A stretch of 64,000 nucleotides of DNA from Acidiphilium sp. (GTDB lineage Bacteria > Pseudomonadota > Alphaproteobacteria > Acetobacterales > Acetobacteraceae): positions 1,035,770 through 1,099,769 of the forward strand of contig JAQTXH010000001.1 in NCBI GenBank assembly GCA_028688905.1, in the 5' to 3' direction. Below the pieces are notes generated by a model, which searched no databases, had not been told where the DNA came from, and worked only from the letters and a program-made list of their open reading frames with translations. The translations under genes were made by a program, and so were the position numbers. Positions 55,448 to 63,207 of this stretch are shown here, piece by piece. Each line of letters starts with the position of its first letter. The stretch's first letter is position 1.

Positions 55448-56143
55448 ATGCTTGATGGCGCGACCATGAATGGCGGCCTGCCGCCCTGGGAACCTGATGA
55501 ACTCGGCCTGCCGCGTGCGGGTCTTGTTAGTCTTGCGGTGATCGCCGTGGTGTTCGGTGGCATCTATTATGCCGCGACCCATATGCCGCATGTCCAAAAG
55601 CCGTTGGTGCCGACCACGATTGTGCATATGGTTCAATTGCCGAAACACAAGCCACCGCCGCCGCTGCCGAAACCGCCGCCGCCAGTGCCGGTGCCAGTGC
55701 CCAAACCGATCGTTCACCCGATTATTCAGCACGTTTCGCCGCGGCCCACCAAAATTCCGGTGCCGGTGAAGCATGTGGTGATCCATCATGTAAAACCACC
55801 ACCGCCGCTGAAAAAGCCGCCACCGCCTCCGGCCCCGCCGCCGGCACCGTCGTTCAACTTCCAGAGCTACGCGGCGGGGCTGCGCGCGCCGATCCAAAGC
55901 TTGGTCCATGTCAGCCGCGCGATGCGGATGCTCAAGCTGGAGGGGACGGCCTATATCGAGTTCACCCTGACGCCGGCGGGTTCGCTGGTTTCAGCCAGTA
56001 TATACAAAAGCAGCGGCAATCCGCTGATCGACAAGGCCGCGCTGGCGGCGGTGCAGCGCATGCATTTCCCGGGTTTTCCGGGAGGGTCAGACAAGGTGTT
56101 TGCATTGCCGATCGAGATTTTGCCGTATGGCAGCGACGATTAA
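55448..56143 (+). CDS. tonB: TonB family energy-transducing protein
   Basis: TonB spans the periplasm and transmits proton-motive force to outer-membrane receptors. The 231-residue protein has an N-terminal membrane anchor at about 24-43 (AGLVSLAVIAVVFGGIYYA), a long proline/lysine-rich spacer at about 57-138 (PKHKPPPPLPKPPPP and PPPPLKKPPPPPAPPP), and a C-terminal TonB domain (EGTAYIEFTLTPAGSLVSAS, AVQRMHFPGFP). exbB and exbD are not adjacent. A clear terminator follows, so it is its own transcription unit upstream of the receptor gene. Confidence 0.93.
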   Translation: MLDGATMNGGLPPWEPDELGLPRAGLVSLAVIAVVFGGIYYAATHMPHVQKPLVPTTIVHMVQLPKHKPPPPLPKPPPPVPVPVPKPIVHPIIQHVSPRPTKIPVPVKHVVIHHVKPPPPLKKPPPPPAPPPAPSFNFQSYAAGLRAPIQSLVHVSRAMRMLKLEGTAYIEFTLTPAGSLVSASIYKSSGNPLIDKAALAAVQRMHFPGFPGGSDKVFALPIEILPYGSDD

Positions 56144-56170
56144 GCGCATTTTGTAAAAGCACCGAATTGA

Positions 56171-56197
56171 AAAACCCGCCCTCGTGGCGGGTTTTTT
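56171..56197 (+). terminator. Rho-independent terminator after tonB
   Basis: AAAACCCGCC-CTCGT-GGCGGGTTTT forms a perfect 10-bp stem and runs into a T tract (GTTTTTTG). It ends 27 bases downstream of the tonB stop. The third copy of the 106-bp element begins 6 bases after it. Confidence 0.92.
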
Positions 56198-56202
56198 GTG
56201 GC

Positions 56203-56308
56203 TAGAGCCTGATCATTTAAGGATGAACAGGCTCTATCTTTCTTTTTGCGAGCAATTCCATTGCATTCGGTTGCCGCAAGGGCACCAACCTCAAGCAATA
56301 TTGCTCTA
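56203..56308 (+). repeat. Dispersed 106-bp element, copy C
   Basis: This is the best preserved copy: it begins TAGAGC and ends GCTCTA, and the 5' arm is a perfect hairpin TAGAGCCTG...CAGGCTCTA with an inner TCAT/ATGA stem. Compared with copy A the stem has changed from CATG/CATG to CCTG/CAGG with pairing kept. The 3' end is AGCAATATTGCT. Same orientation as A and B. Confidence 0.87.
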
Positions 56309-56813
56309 GCAGTGATTGGCTAACTTGTATACACAATGACGCATTTTTATGCAGATAACGATATATGCAAAGCATGCCGTTGCAAAAATAAAGAGCCGTC
56401 CTGTTGCTGGGGTCGCTGATTTTTAACATCACGTATTTGTGATACAACTTTGCCGTTTCATTAAACAGTAATGAAACGTTATGTTGCTGCCATACATTCG
56501 TATTAATCTAACTTTTTTACGGATGATTACGACAGAAAACCCCAAAACATCCTCATTCGTAAGGGTTTATGGCATCCTGACCGCGATGTCATGATACTGA
56601 AACCAGAGAAGTGTGGCCAAAACGCCCTAGGCAGAAAAATCCATGTCATGCGACATACACGGGTCTGCAATACTTCGGTCACGTGACGGATTCGGCACGG
56701 ATTGGGGTTTGGACTAAATTTTGTGCATCGCGGCACAACGCCGCAAAAAATATGTTCCTGATAGGGACGTTTGGGATCGGTTTCATTTGCTCGAAGGAGC
56801 CTGGGAGTTGTCT
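56309..56813 (+). promoter_or_regulatory. AT-rich upstream region of the TonB-dependent receptor
   Basis: These 505 bases hold no convincing gene. They are much more AT-rich than the surroundings. Visible items: TTGTATACACAA at 56325-56336, one base from the HutC-type palindrome; a perfect 10-bp inverted repeat at 56454-56478; and probable promoter elements for the receptor gene that I could not fix. The long leader suggests regulation, but no known riboswitch consensus was recognised. Confidence 0.5.
56454..56478. promoter_or_regulatory. Perfect inverted repeat in the receptor upstream region
   Basis: CGTTTCATTA-AACAG-TAATGAAACG is a 10-bp perfect inverted repeat with a 5-base spacer, about 340 bases before the receptor start. 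It could be an operator or an RNA hairpin; no T tract follows. Confidence 0.5.
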
Positions 56814-59414
56814 ATGCAAATCGGGTCGACGCGAAAGCGAATTTTACTCCTTACCGCCTGCTCGGTGGCGAGTGGCATGGTATTTTCGGCACGGGTCTGG
56901 GCGCAAAGCGCACCGGCTCCCGTTATCGTGCCGGCAACACCTGACACCGGCACCGGCCCGATCATCCCCGGTGGCCCGGTCACGCCGGAAGCTCAGGCGG
57001 TGCATATCGCGAAGATCAAGAAATTTTATCATGAGCTGCTGTTGAAGGAGAAGAATGTTTCGACTGCGGTTTCTCATATTGACAAGAAGCAGATCGAAGC
57101 GACCGGGCTTCAACAAGGCTCAATCCAATCGGTCCTGAAACAGACCCCATCGGTGAATGAATACCAGCAGAACATCGGTCAGGGTGTGCCTGTGCTCACC
57201 GTTCGCGGCGTCCGCAATTCACAGCTTGCTTCCACCCTGAACGGTCTAATTCCGCTGCAAGATCTGCTCTCCGGCGGGCAGGGCGCGTTTCTGAACAACA
57301 ATCTTGGCTCGCCCATCACTCTCGGTCAATTGGAAAGCACAACGGTCTATCCCGGCGTCGCGCCGCCGGACAAGCAAGGATTTGCGACCATCGGCGGCAC
57401 CATCGCCTACGAATCGAAAAAGCCGACAGCGAAGCCCTATGCTGAAATTTTTGGCGGCATCGGTTCGTTCGATTCCAGCAACGCAGGCTTTGAGATCAAT
57501 ACCGGCGACATTGGCACAGGCATTGATGCTCCACGCGCGATTTTGCGTTACAATCAAAGCTACACGGCTGGCTTCCCGGATAATAACTCAATCCGTTCGG
57601 GCGATATGTATTTCCAGCTTGAAAAGCCCTACGATGAAGGCCTGTCGCATGTTTCGGCCACGGTTATCTATAACCGTGCCGACGGTTACATGGTTACAGC
57701 GCCGCTGCCAGTGCCTTTGCAGCAGGCCAACAGCTATAGTTACAACTTCCCGCATTCATTGACCTATACGCGGGAAAACAACAAATATCTCACGGCGATT
57801 CTGCACGATGAGACTTATATCAATCCACATTTGATCATTGAGGCAAGCCTCTTCTACCTGCGTCAGCCCACGAAGTTCACTAGCCAGCAACAAGGCAATC
57901 AGATTGCCTATAATCCGGCGTTTCCTTATCAGGTGACATTCCAGGTACCCTATTTTGCCTACGGACCGAATTTTGGACCGGGCAATTTCTATAATCTGCC
58001 GGGTTATTTTTCATACGACCCGCTCAAGACCTTTGGCAGTTACACCGCTGGCGAGTCGGCGGAAATTAATTATGGTGGCACCCAGACGATCGGCTTCACC
58101 CCCCGCGCCAACATCTTCCTGCCGCACAACGACATCACTATTGGTGGCCTTTTCACCAAGGAAATGGCTTTGAGCGCCGAAAACTTTGTCTATGGCTCAA
58201 TTCCGATGCCGCAAGTCACTGGCTACAACTCGTTCTCTTTTGGCGGCGGTTCACAACGCACGATTTACACAGTGTTTGCGCAGGACAAGGTCAACCTGTT
58301 GGGCAACAAGCTGCATATCGAGCCTGGCGTTCAGCTGACGGGCGTATATAGCAGTGCAATCAACGCGTTCTCCTATTCGCAGGCAAGTGCTACCAACCCG
58401 ACCGGCAATTATAAGCTACAGAATTACGGCAAGCAGGCCGATCCCTATCTCGGTGTCACCTATGATTTCCCACATGATTTCGTGGGTTATGCCGAGTACG
58501 GCAAAGGTGCGCGCTATGCACCAATCCTGGATTATGGTCTGGGCACTCCAAACGCTCAGGGCATTGCTAGCAGCACGACCGCACCTAAACCTGAAGTCGT
58601 TCACGCCTACACTGCTGGTGTGCGTTACGATACACCGCGGTTCTATTTGAATCTCGACACGTTTTACCAGAAAGTCACGAGCCAGTTTTCGTTCTACACC
58701 AACTATCAGACCGGCACATCGACTTATGCCAATACCGGTGCCTCATCCTATCACGGCTATGAGATGTCAACGAAGTACCGTTTGACCCAAGACATCGAGT
58801 TGTTCGGCAATGCGTCTTATACTCAGGCACAATATCTCAACAGCTTCTATGCTAACGTCACTCCGTTTGAAGGGCAGTTTGGCTATGCCTTCAAGGGAGA
58901 ACCACTCGCCGGGATTCCGAACTGGCTGGGAAATTTCGGCGTCGAATACGATCACGGTCCGATCACAGCCCGTCTGAGCGCATCCTACACTGGCCAGCAG
59001 TTCATTACTTATGATTTCGCACCGCAACTGCCGGCCAATCCTCTCATCGCGCCACCGAACCCGAACTCCACGCTGGCACTTGCCACCACGCCGTTTTATT
59101 CGGTGCCGCAATCCGAATTGGGTAACAAACTCAGCGGATTCGCGCCGATCCCACAAAACTTCAAACTGCCAGCGTATTTCCTGGCCAATGTTTATCTGAG
59201 CTACAAATTGCCGATGCATGGCTATGATCACTTGCAGTATCTGAAGTTTTCGCTGAACGTGCAGAATCTGCTTGGTCTGCATTATTACCAGCATTACTTC
59301 CTGGCACCGGCTGAACTGCCGCAGAACGGCGGTTTTACGCTTACGCCGACCTATGCTTCGTCCTACGTTGGCCTGCCGCGCTCGATCTTCTTCAACGTTA
59401 CCGCGCGGTTCTGA
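56814..59414 (+). CDS. TonB-dependent outer-membrane receptor
   Basis: This is an 866-residue outer-membrane active transporter. A signal peptide (MQIGSTRKRILLLTACSVAS, cleaved near VWAQS) is followed by a plug domain at about 70-195 (LKQTPSVNEYQQNIGQG, VPVLTVRGVRNSQL) and a beta-barrel ending in the typical terminal aromatic NVTARF. The start at 56814 gives the signal peptide directly; an in-frame ATG 93 bases earlier adds a charged stretch that would not fit. GC content is visibly lower than in the cob genes. An ABC transporter follows; the ligand is unknown. Confidence 0.92.
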   Translation: MQIGSTRKRILLLTACSVASGMVFSARVWAQSAPAPVIVPATPDTGTGPIIPGGPVTPEAQAVHIAKIKKFYHELLLKEKNVSTAVSHIDKKQIEATGLQQGSIQSVLKQTPSVNEYQQNIGQGVPVLTVRGVRNSQLASTLNGLIPLQDLLSGGQGAFLNNNLGSPITLGQLESTTVYPGVAPPDKQGFATIGGTIAYESKKPTAKPYAEIFGGIGSFDSSNAGFEINTGDIGTGIDAPRAILRYNQSYTAGFPDNNSIRSGDMYFQLEKPYDEGLSHVSATVIYNRADGYMVTAPLPVPLQQANSYSYNFPHSLTYTRENNKYLTAILHDETYINPHLIIEASLFYLRQPTKFTSQQQGNQIAYNPAFPYQVTFQVPYFAYGPNFGPGNFYNLPGYFSYDPLKTFGSYTAGESAEINYGGTQTIGFTPRANIFLPHNDITIGGLFTKEMALSAENFVYGSIPMPQVTGYNSFSFGGGSQRTIYTVFAQDKVNLLGNKLHIEPGVQLTGVYSSAINAFSYSQASATNPTGNYKLQNYGKQADPYLGVTYDFPHDFVGYAEYGKGARYAPILDYGLGTPNAQGIASSTTAPKPEVVHAYTAGVRYDTPRFYLNLDTFYQKVTSQFSFYTNYQTGTSTYANTGASSYHGYEMSTKYRLTQDIELFGNASYTQAQYLNSFYANVTPFEGQFGYAFKGEPLAGIPNWLGNFGVEYDHGPITARLSASYTGQQFITYDFAPQLPANPLIAPPNPNSTLALATTPFYSVPQSELGNKLSGFAPIPQNFKLPAYFLANVYLSYKLPMHGYDHLQYLKFSLNVQNLLGLHYYQHYFLAPAELPQNGGFTLTPTYASSYVGLPRSIFFNVTARF

Positions 59415-59433
59415 TCGGCTGATTTGATCGCCG

Positions 59434-59463
59434 ACGGGGTGGCGCGGTGCGTCGCCCCGTTTT
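59434..59463 (+). terminator. Terminator after the receptor gene
   Basis: ACGGGGTGGCG and CGTCGCCCCGT pair over 11 positions (two G-T wobbles) around CGGTG, followed by TTT. It lies 20 bases after the receptor stop, so receptor and ABC genes are probably separate transcription units or linked by readthrough. Confidence 0.75.
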
Positions 59464-59622
59464 GCGATTCTAGATGAACTTTCGGTGAATATGCGTTGAA
59501 TATTTCAATTGCGGACGCAACTTGGAAATACATTTTCCACGCGAACTTTATTTATCTTTTACGCTTTGCAAGCCAGAGCATTTCTGCTTGACGAGCGTTC
59601 CATGGATCGGCGAGAGCAAAGA

Positions 59623-61326
59623 ATGACCATGATGGCAGCACTTGTGCAGACAGGTATCAACAATCGGCTGACCCGTTTGCGTCGCTGTCTGCTAGCCGCA
59701 ATGGTGACCCTGCCCCTTCCCGCCCTCGCCGCCGCGCCGCAAACCTGTGGCACCGTCATCGTCCCGCCCGGCGTCGGTCTTGGCACGCCGCCGGCCTCGG
59801 TCCAATCGCTCAGCCCGCTGCTCACACAGTCGTTATACGATTCCGAAGCCGCCGGGCTGCTGTATTACGGGCTGCTTTGGGTCAATCGCGCGCACAAAAT
59901 CGACTGGTCGCGCAGTCTGGCGACCAAGATCGATGTCTCGAATAACAACACGACCTTCACCGTCACCATGAAGCCCTGGAGCTGGTCGGACGGCCGGCCG
60001 GTGACCAGCAAGGATGTCGCGTTCACCTATCATCTGATCAAGCGCCTCGGCCCGACCTATCTGAACTATGGCACCGGCGGCATCCCTACCCTGATCAAGC
60101 ATTTCAAAGTGCTTGGCCCCGAGCAATTCCAGGTCGTTATGAAACACCCGGTCAACCCGAACTGGTTCGAAATCGAAGGTCTGCCCGGCCTCACGCCCTA
60201 TCCCGCGCATGCCTGGGGCAAATACACCATCAATCAAATGTACCGGCGTCAATCGACTCCCTCTTTTTTCAAGGTCGTCGACGGCCCTTATCAGGTCCAG
60301 ACCTTCAAAATGGGGCGCTATGTCAGCTTCGTGCCGAACCCGGCCTACCAGGGCCACAAATCGCAGATCAGTCGATTCGTGATGGACTTTCTGCATTCAT
60401 CCGGTGCCGAAATCGAGGCCATTCGCGCTGGCGCAATCGATGTCAGCAACGTGCCGTTCTCACTCTGGACCGTCGGCCATTCACTCAAAGGCGTCAGACT
60501 GATCAAAATGCCGCCGAATTTCGGTTTCGACTACATCCAGTTGAACTACCGCAACCCGAAAGTGGCGTTTTTTCACGAGCTCCGGGTACGGCAGGCCATC
60601 GCCGATGCGATTGATCAGAAAGCCGAGATTGCGCTGCTGTTTCATGGGCAGTCGCATGAACAATACGGCCCGGTGCCGGTCGATCCCCCGCTGTTTTTGT
60701 CGCCCTCGGCCAAGGCGGGGAAGTACCCGGTTGGATACGATCCGGCCAAGGCGCGCAAGCTGCTCGATGAAGCGGGGTGGAAGCTGGGGCCGGACGGGTT
60801 TCGAACCAAGAATGGCAAACTCCTGGCATTCACCTATCTGCAATATTCCGGCGGAACGACAGCGGCGCTGCGCAACCAAATGATCCAACAGAATCTGCGC
60901 GCGATCGGGATCGACATGAAAATCCGTCAGGTGACCTTCAATCAGTTGCTGGCATTGCAGCAACGACCGCTCGCCTGGGAGGCGATGGCGTTCGGCTGGT
61001 CGCTCGGTTCCTATCCGTCGGACAGTGGCCAGCTGAAGACCGGCGGTTCGTATAATCAGGCGGGCTACAGCGACAAGAAACTCGATCGATTGATGGAAGA
61101 CATAAGGGTCAAGTCAGGTAACGAGGCGCTCTACAAATATCAGGACTATGCCAGCGAGCAACAGCCAGAAATTTTCATGCCCAACCCCGGTTCGGTCGTC
61201 ATCGCGCGCGACGGTCTGCGCGGCATTCGCAAAACCTTCTCGCCCACAGGATCGTGGTCGCCGCAATATCTGCACTTTACCACGCCACCGTGCAGCCCGA
61301 CCGTCGCGGACAACACCGCGCCATGA
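59623..61326 (+). CDS. ABC transporter substrate-binding protein, family 5
   Basis: This 567-residue periplasmic binding protein of the DppA/OppA/NikA type has a signal peptide (RCLLAAMVTLPLPALAAAPQT) and family-5 blocks: KPWSWSDGRPVTSKDVAFTY, FSLWTVGH and the ELRVRQAIADAIDQ region near residue 320, then GYDPAKARKLLDEAGW. A single Cys follows the cleavage site (AAPQTCGT), too late for a lipobox. Several in-frame starts exist (59602, 59623, 59632). Ligand could be a peptide, nickel chelate or siderophore-like compound. Confidence 0.9.
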   Translation: MTMMAALVQTGINNRLTRLRRCLLAAMVTLPLPALAAAPQTCGTVIVPPGVGLGTPPASVQSLSPLLTQSLYDSEAAGLLYYGLLWVNRAHKIDWSRSLATKIDVSNNNTTFTVTMKPWSWSDGRPVTSKDVAFTYHLIKRLGPTYLNYGTGGIPTLIKHFKVLGPEQFQVVMKHPVNPNWFEIEGLPGLTPYPAHAWGKYTINQMYRRQSTPSFFKVVDGPYQVQTFKMGRYVSFVPNPAYQGHKSQISRFVMDFLHSSGAEIEAIRAGAIDVSNVPFSLWTVGHSLKGVRLIKMPPNFGFDYIQLNYRNPKVAFFHELRVRQAIADAIDQKAEIALLFHGQSHEQYGPVPVDPPLFLSPSAKAGKYPVGYDPAKARKLLDEAGWKLGPDGFRTKNGKLLAFTYLQYSGGTTAALRNQMIQQNLRAIGIDMKIRQVTFNQLLALQQRPLAWEAMAFGWSLGSYPSDSGQLKTGGSYNQAGYSDKKLDRLMEDIRVKSGNEALYKYQDYASEQQPEIFMPNPGSVVIARDGLRGIRKTFSPTGSWSPQYLHFTTPPCSPTVADNTAP

Positions 61327-61369
61327 GCCGCAACGGGATTTGCAGCGGCGAACCGGACGGAGCCACGTC

Positions 61370-62323
61370 ATGCTACGGATGATCACCCAGCGGCTCGCCA
61401 CCGCGACACTATCGCTGGTCATTCTGGTCACCATCGTCTTCTTCATGACCCATGCGACGCCCGGCGGCCCGGCGTTTTCGATCCTGGGCCAGAAGGCGAC
61501 ACCCGCCGCGGTGAACGCCCTCAACCAGCGCCTCGGCCTCACGGCCCCGTTATGGCTGCAATATGCCATCTGGTGGTGGCATCTGCTGCAGGGCAAGTTG
61601 GGTTATTCCTATCTCCTCAACCGCCCGGTCACCCAGTTGATCGGCGACTACATGATGAACACCCTGGCCCTCTATATTGGCGCGATCCTGCTTGCCCTGG
61701 TGCTCTCGATCGGGCTGGGGCTGGTCCAGGGCGTCACCTACGGGCGCTGGCCGGCGCGGCTGATCGGGGCGCTGCAACTCTCGCTCTACGCGCTGCCGAC
61801 ATTTTTCGTCGGCACCATGTTCATCCTGTATTTCGGGGTGAAATGGCCGATTTTGCCCACCGGCGGCATCAGCAATCTGCGGATCGAACACCCCGGCCTG
61901 CTCGACTACGCGCACCATCTGGTCCTGCCGATCCTGACCGTCGGGCTGCTCGGGGTGGCGGCGCTGTCGCGCTATTTCGGCACCTCGGTGCATGAGGAAC
62001 TCGGCAAGGATTACGTCCGCACCGCGCTGGCCAAGGGCCTCACCTTCCGCGCGGTCCTGTTCAGGCACGTGCTGCGCAACGCGCTGCGGCCGCTGGTGAC
62101 CATTCTCGGCCTGTCGTTCCCCGGCATTTTCGCCGGATCGGTGCTGGTCGAAACCGTGTTCAACTACCCCGGCCTCGGCTACCTGCTCTGGCGCTCCGCG
62201 CTCTCGCAGGACTACCCGGTCATTTCCGCCATCGTCCTGCTGATCGGCGTGCTCACCGTGATCGGAAATCTGCTGGCGGATCTGGTCAACGGCCTGCTCG
62301 ACCCCAGGGAGCGCTACGAATGA
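61370..62323 (+). CDS. ABC transporter permease, DppB-like
   Basis: This 317-residue inner-membrane permease has about six membrane segments, an N-terminal TM with HATPGGPAF as in DppB/OppB/NikB, and the cytoplasmic EAA-type loop DYVRTALAKGLTFRAVLFRH. GGAG precedes the ATG. It starts 43 bases after the binding protein and overlaps the next permease by ATGA. Confidence 0.93.
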   Translation: MLRMITQRLATATLSLVILVTIVFFMTHATPGGPAFSILGQKATPAAVNALNQRLGLTAPLWLQYAIWWWHLLQGKLGYSYLLNRPVTQLIGDYMMNTLALYIGAILLALVLSIGLGLVQGVTYGRWPARLIGALQLSLYALPTFFVGTMFILYFGVKWPILPTGGISNLRIEHPGLLDYAHHLVLPILTVGLLGVAALSRYFGTSVHEELGKDYVRTALAKGLTFRAVLFRHVLRNALRPLVTILGLSFPGIFAGSVLVETVFNYPGLGYLLWRSALSQDYPVISAIVLLIGVLTVIGNLLADLVNGLLDPRERYE

Positions 62324-63207
62324 GCCATTCACTCGCGCAATCGATCACCGCCCCCGGTGGCGCGCTGCGCCGCTCCGCCGCCGAACGCGCGGCATTGTGG
62401 CTGGGCGATCGCGGCACCCTGGTCGCCGGGGTGGCGCTCGCGGTGTTCGTGGTCGGGTTCAGCCTGCTCGGGCCGTATATCTACACCGCCAACCCCTATG
62501 CGATCCACGGTCGTTATGCGCTGCAAGGGCCGAGTGCGGCGTTTCCGCTCGGCACCGACCAGATCGGCCGTAACGAATTGGCTCGGCTGATCGCGGGCGG
62601 CTATGCCACCCTCATCGTCAGCATCCCGGCGGCGCTGCTGACCTTCATGCTGGGCATCGTCTATGGGCTGGCGGCGGCACTCAGTCCGTCCTGGCTCGAC
62701 AAAGTGCTGATGCGCGTGCTCGATGCGATCCTCGCCCTGCCCGGCCTCGTCGTGTTGATTTTTTTCTCGGCCCTGTTCACGCCGGGTACCTTCGAATTGA
62801 TCCTGCTGCTCGGCCTGACCTCATGGCCCGGCCTTGCGCGGATTGTGCGCAATGAGGCGATTTCACAACGCGGGCGCGATTTCATCCTGGCAACGCGGCA
62901 GTTTGGCGGTGGCACCTGGTATATCGCGCGGGTGCATATTCTGCGGGTGTTGGCCCCGATTCTGGTAGTGAACGCGACGTTTCTGATCGGTGATTCAGTG
63001 CTGGCGCTGTCGGGCCTGAGCTTCCTCGGCCTTGGTGTGCAGCCGCCCTACACCAGTTGGGGCGGGTTGCTCGAGACCGGGCTGAACCTGATCGCGCTCG
63101 ATCCGTGGTGGATGATATTGCCGGCAGGGTTGATGATTTTCCTGGCGATCATGGCGGCCAATCTGATCGGCCAGGGGCTGCTCGCGCGGTTCGGGCAGGC
63201 CCGATGA
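62320..63207 (+). CDS. ABC transporter permease, DppC-like
   Basis: This 295-residue permease is the second membrane subunit. It shows FPLGTDQIGRNELARLI, typical of DppC/OppC/NikC, and the EAA loop near RGRDFILATRQFGGGTWYIA. GLSFLGLGVQPPYTSWG near the C-terminus is the family signature. It overlaps its neighbours by ATGA on both sides. Confidence 0.94.
   Translation: MSHSLAQSITAPGGALRRSAAERAALWLGDRGTLVAGVALAVFVVGFSLLGPYIYTANPYAIHGRYALQGPSAAFPLGTDQIGRNELARLIAGGYATLIVSIPAALLTFMLGIVYGLAAALSPSWLDKVLMRVLDAILALPGLVVLIFFSALFTPGTFELILLLGLTSWPGLARIVRNEAISQRGRDFILATRQFGGGTWYIARVHILRVLAPILVVNATFLIGDSVLALSGLSFLGLGVQPPYTSWGGLLETGLNLIALDPWWMILPAGLMIFLAIMAANLIGQGLLARFGQAR

Noticed and set aside
56144-56813. 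A second cobalamin riboswitch before the TonB-dependent receptor
   Set aside because: Looked for the B12 box and the GCCCCCGCAACTGT core; neither is present, so a vitamin B12 receptor (BtuB) call is not supported.
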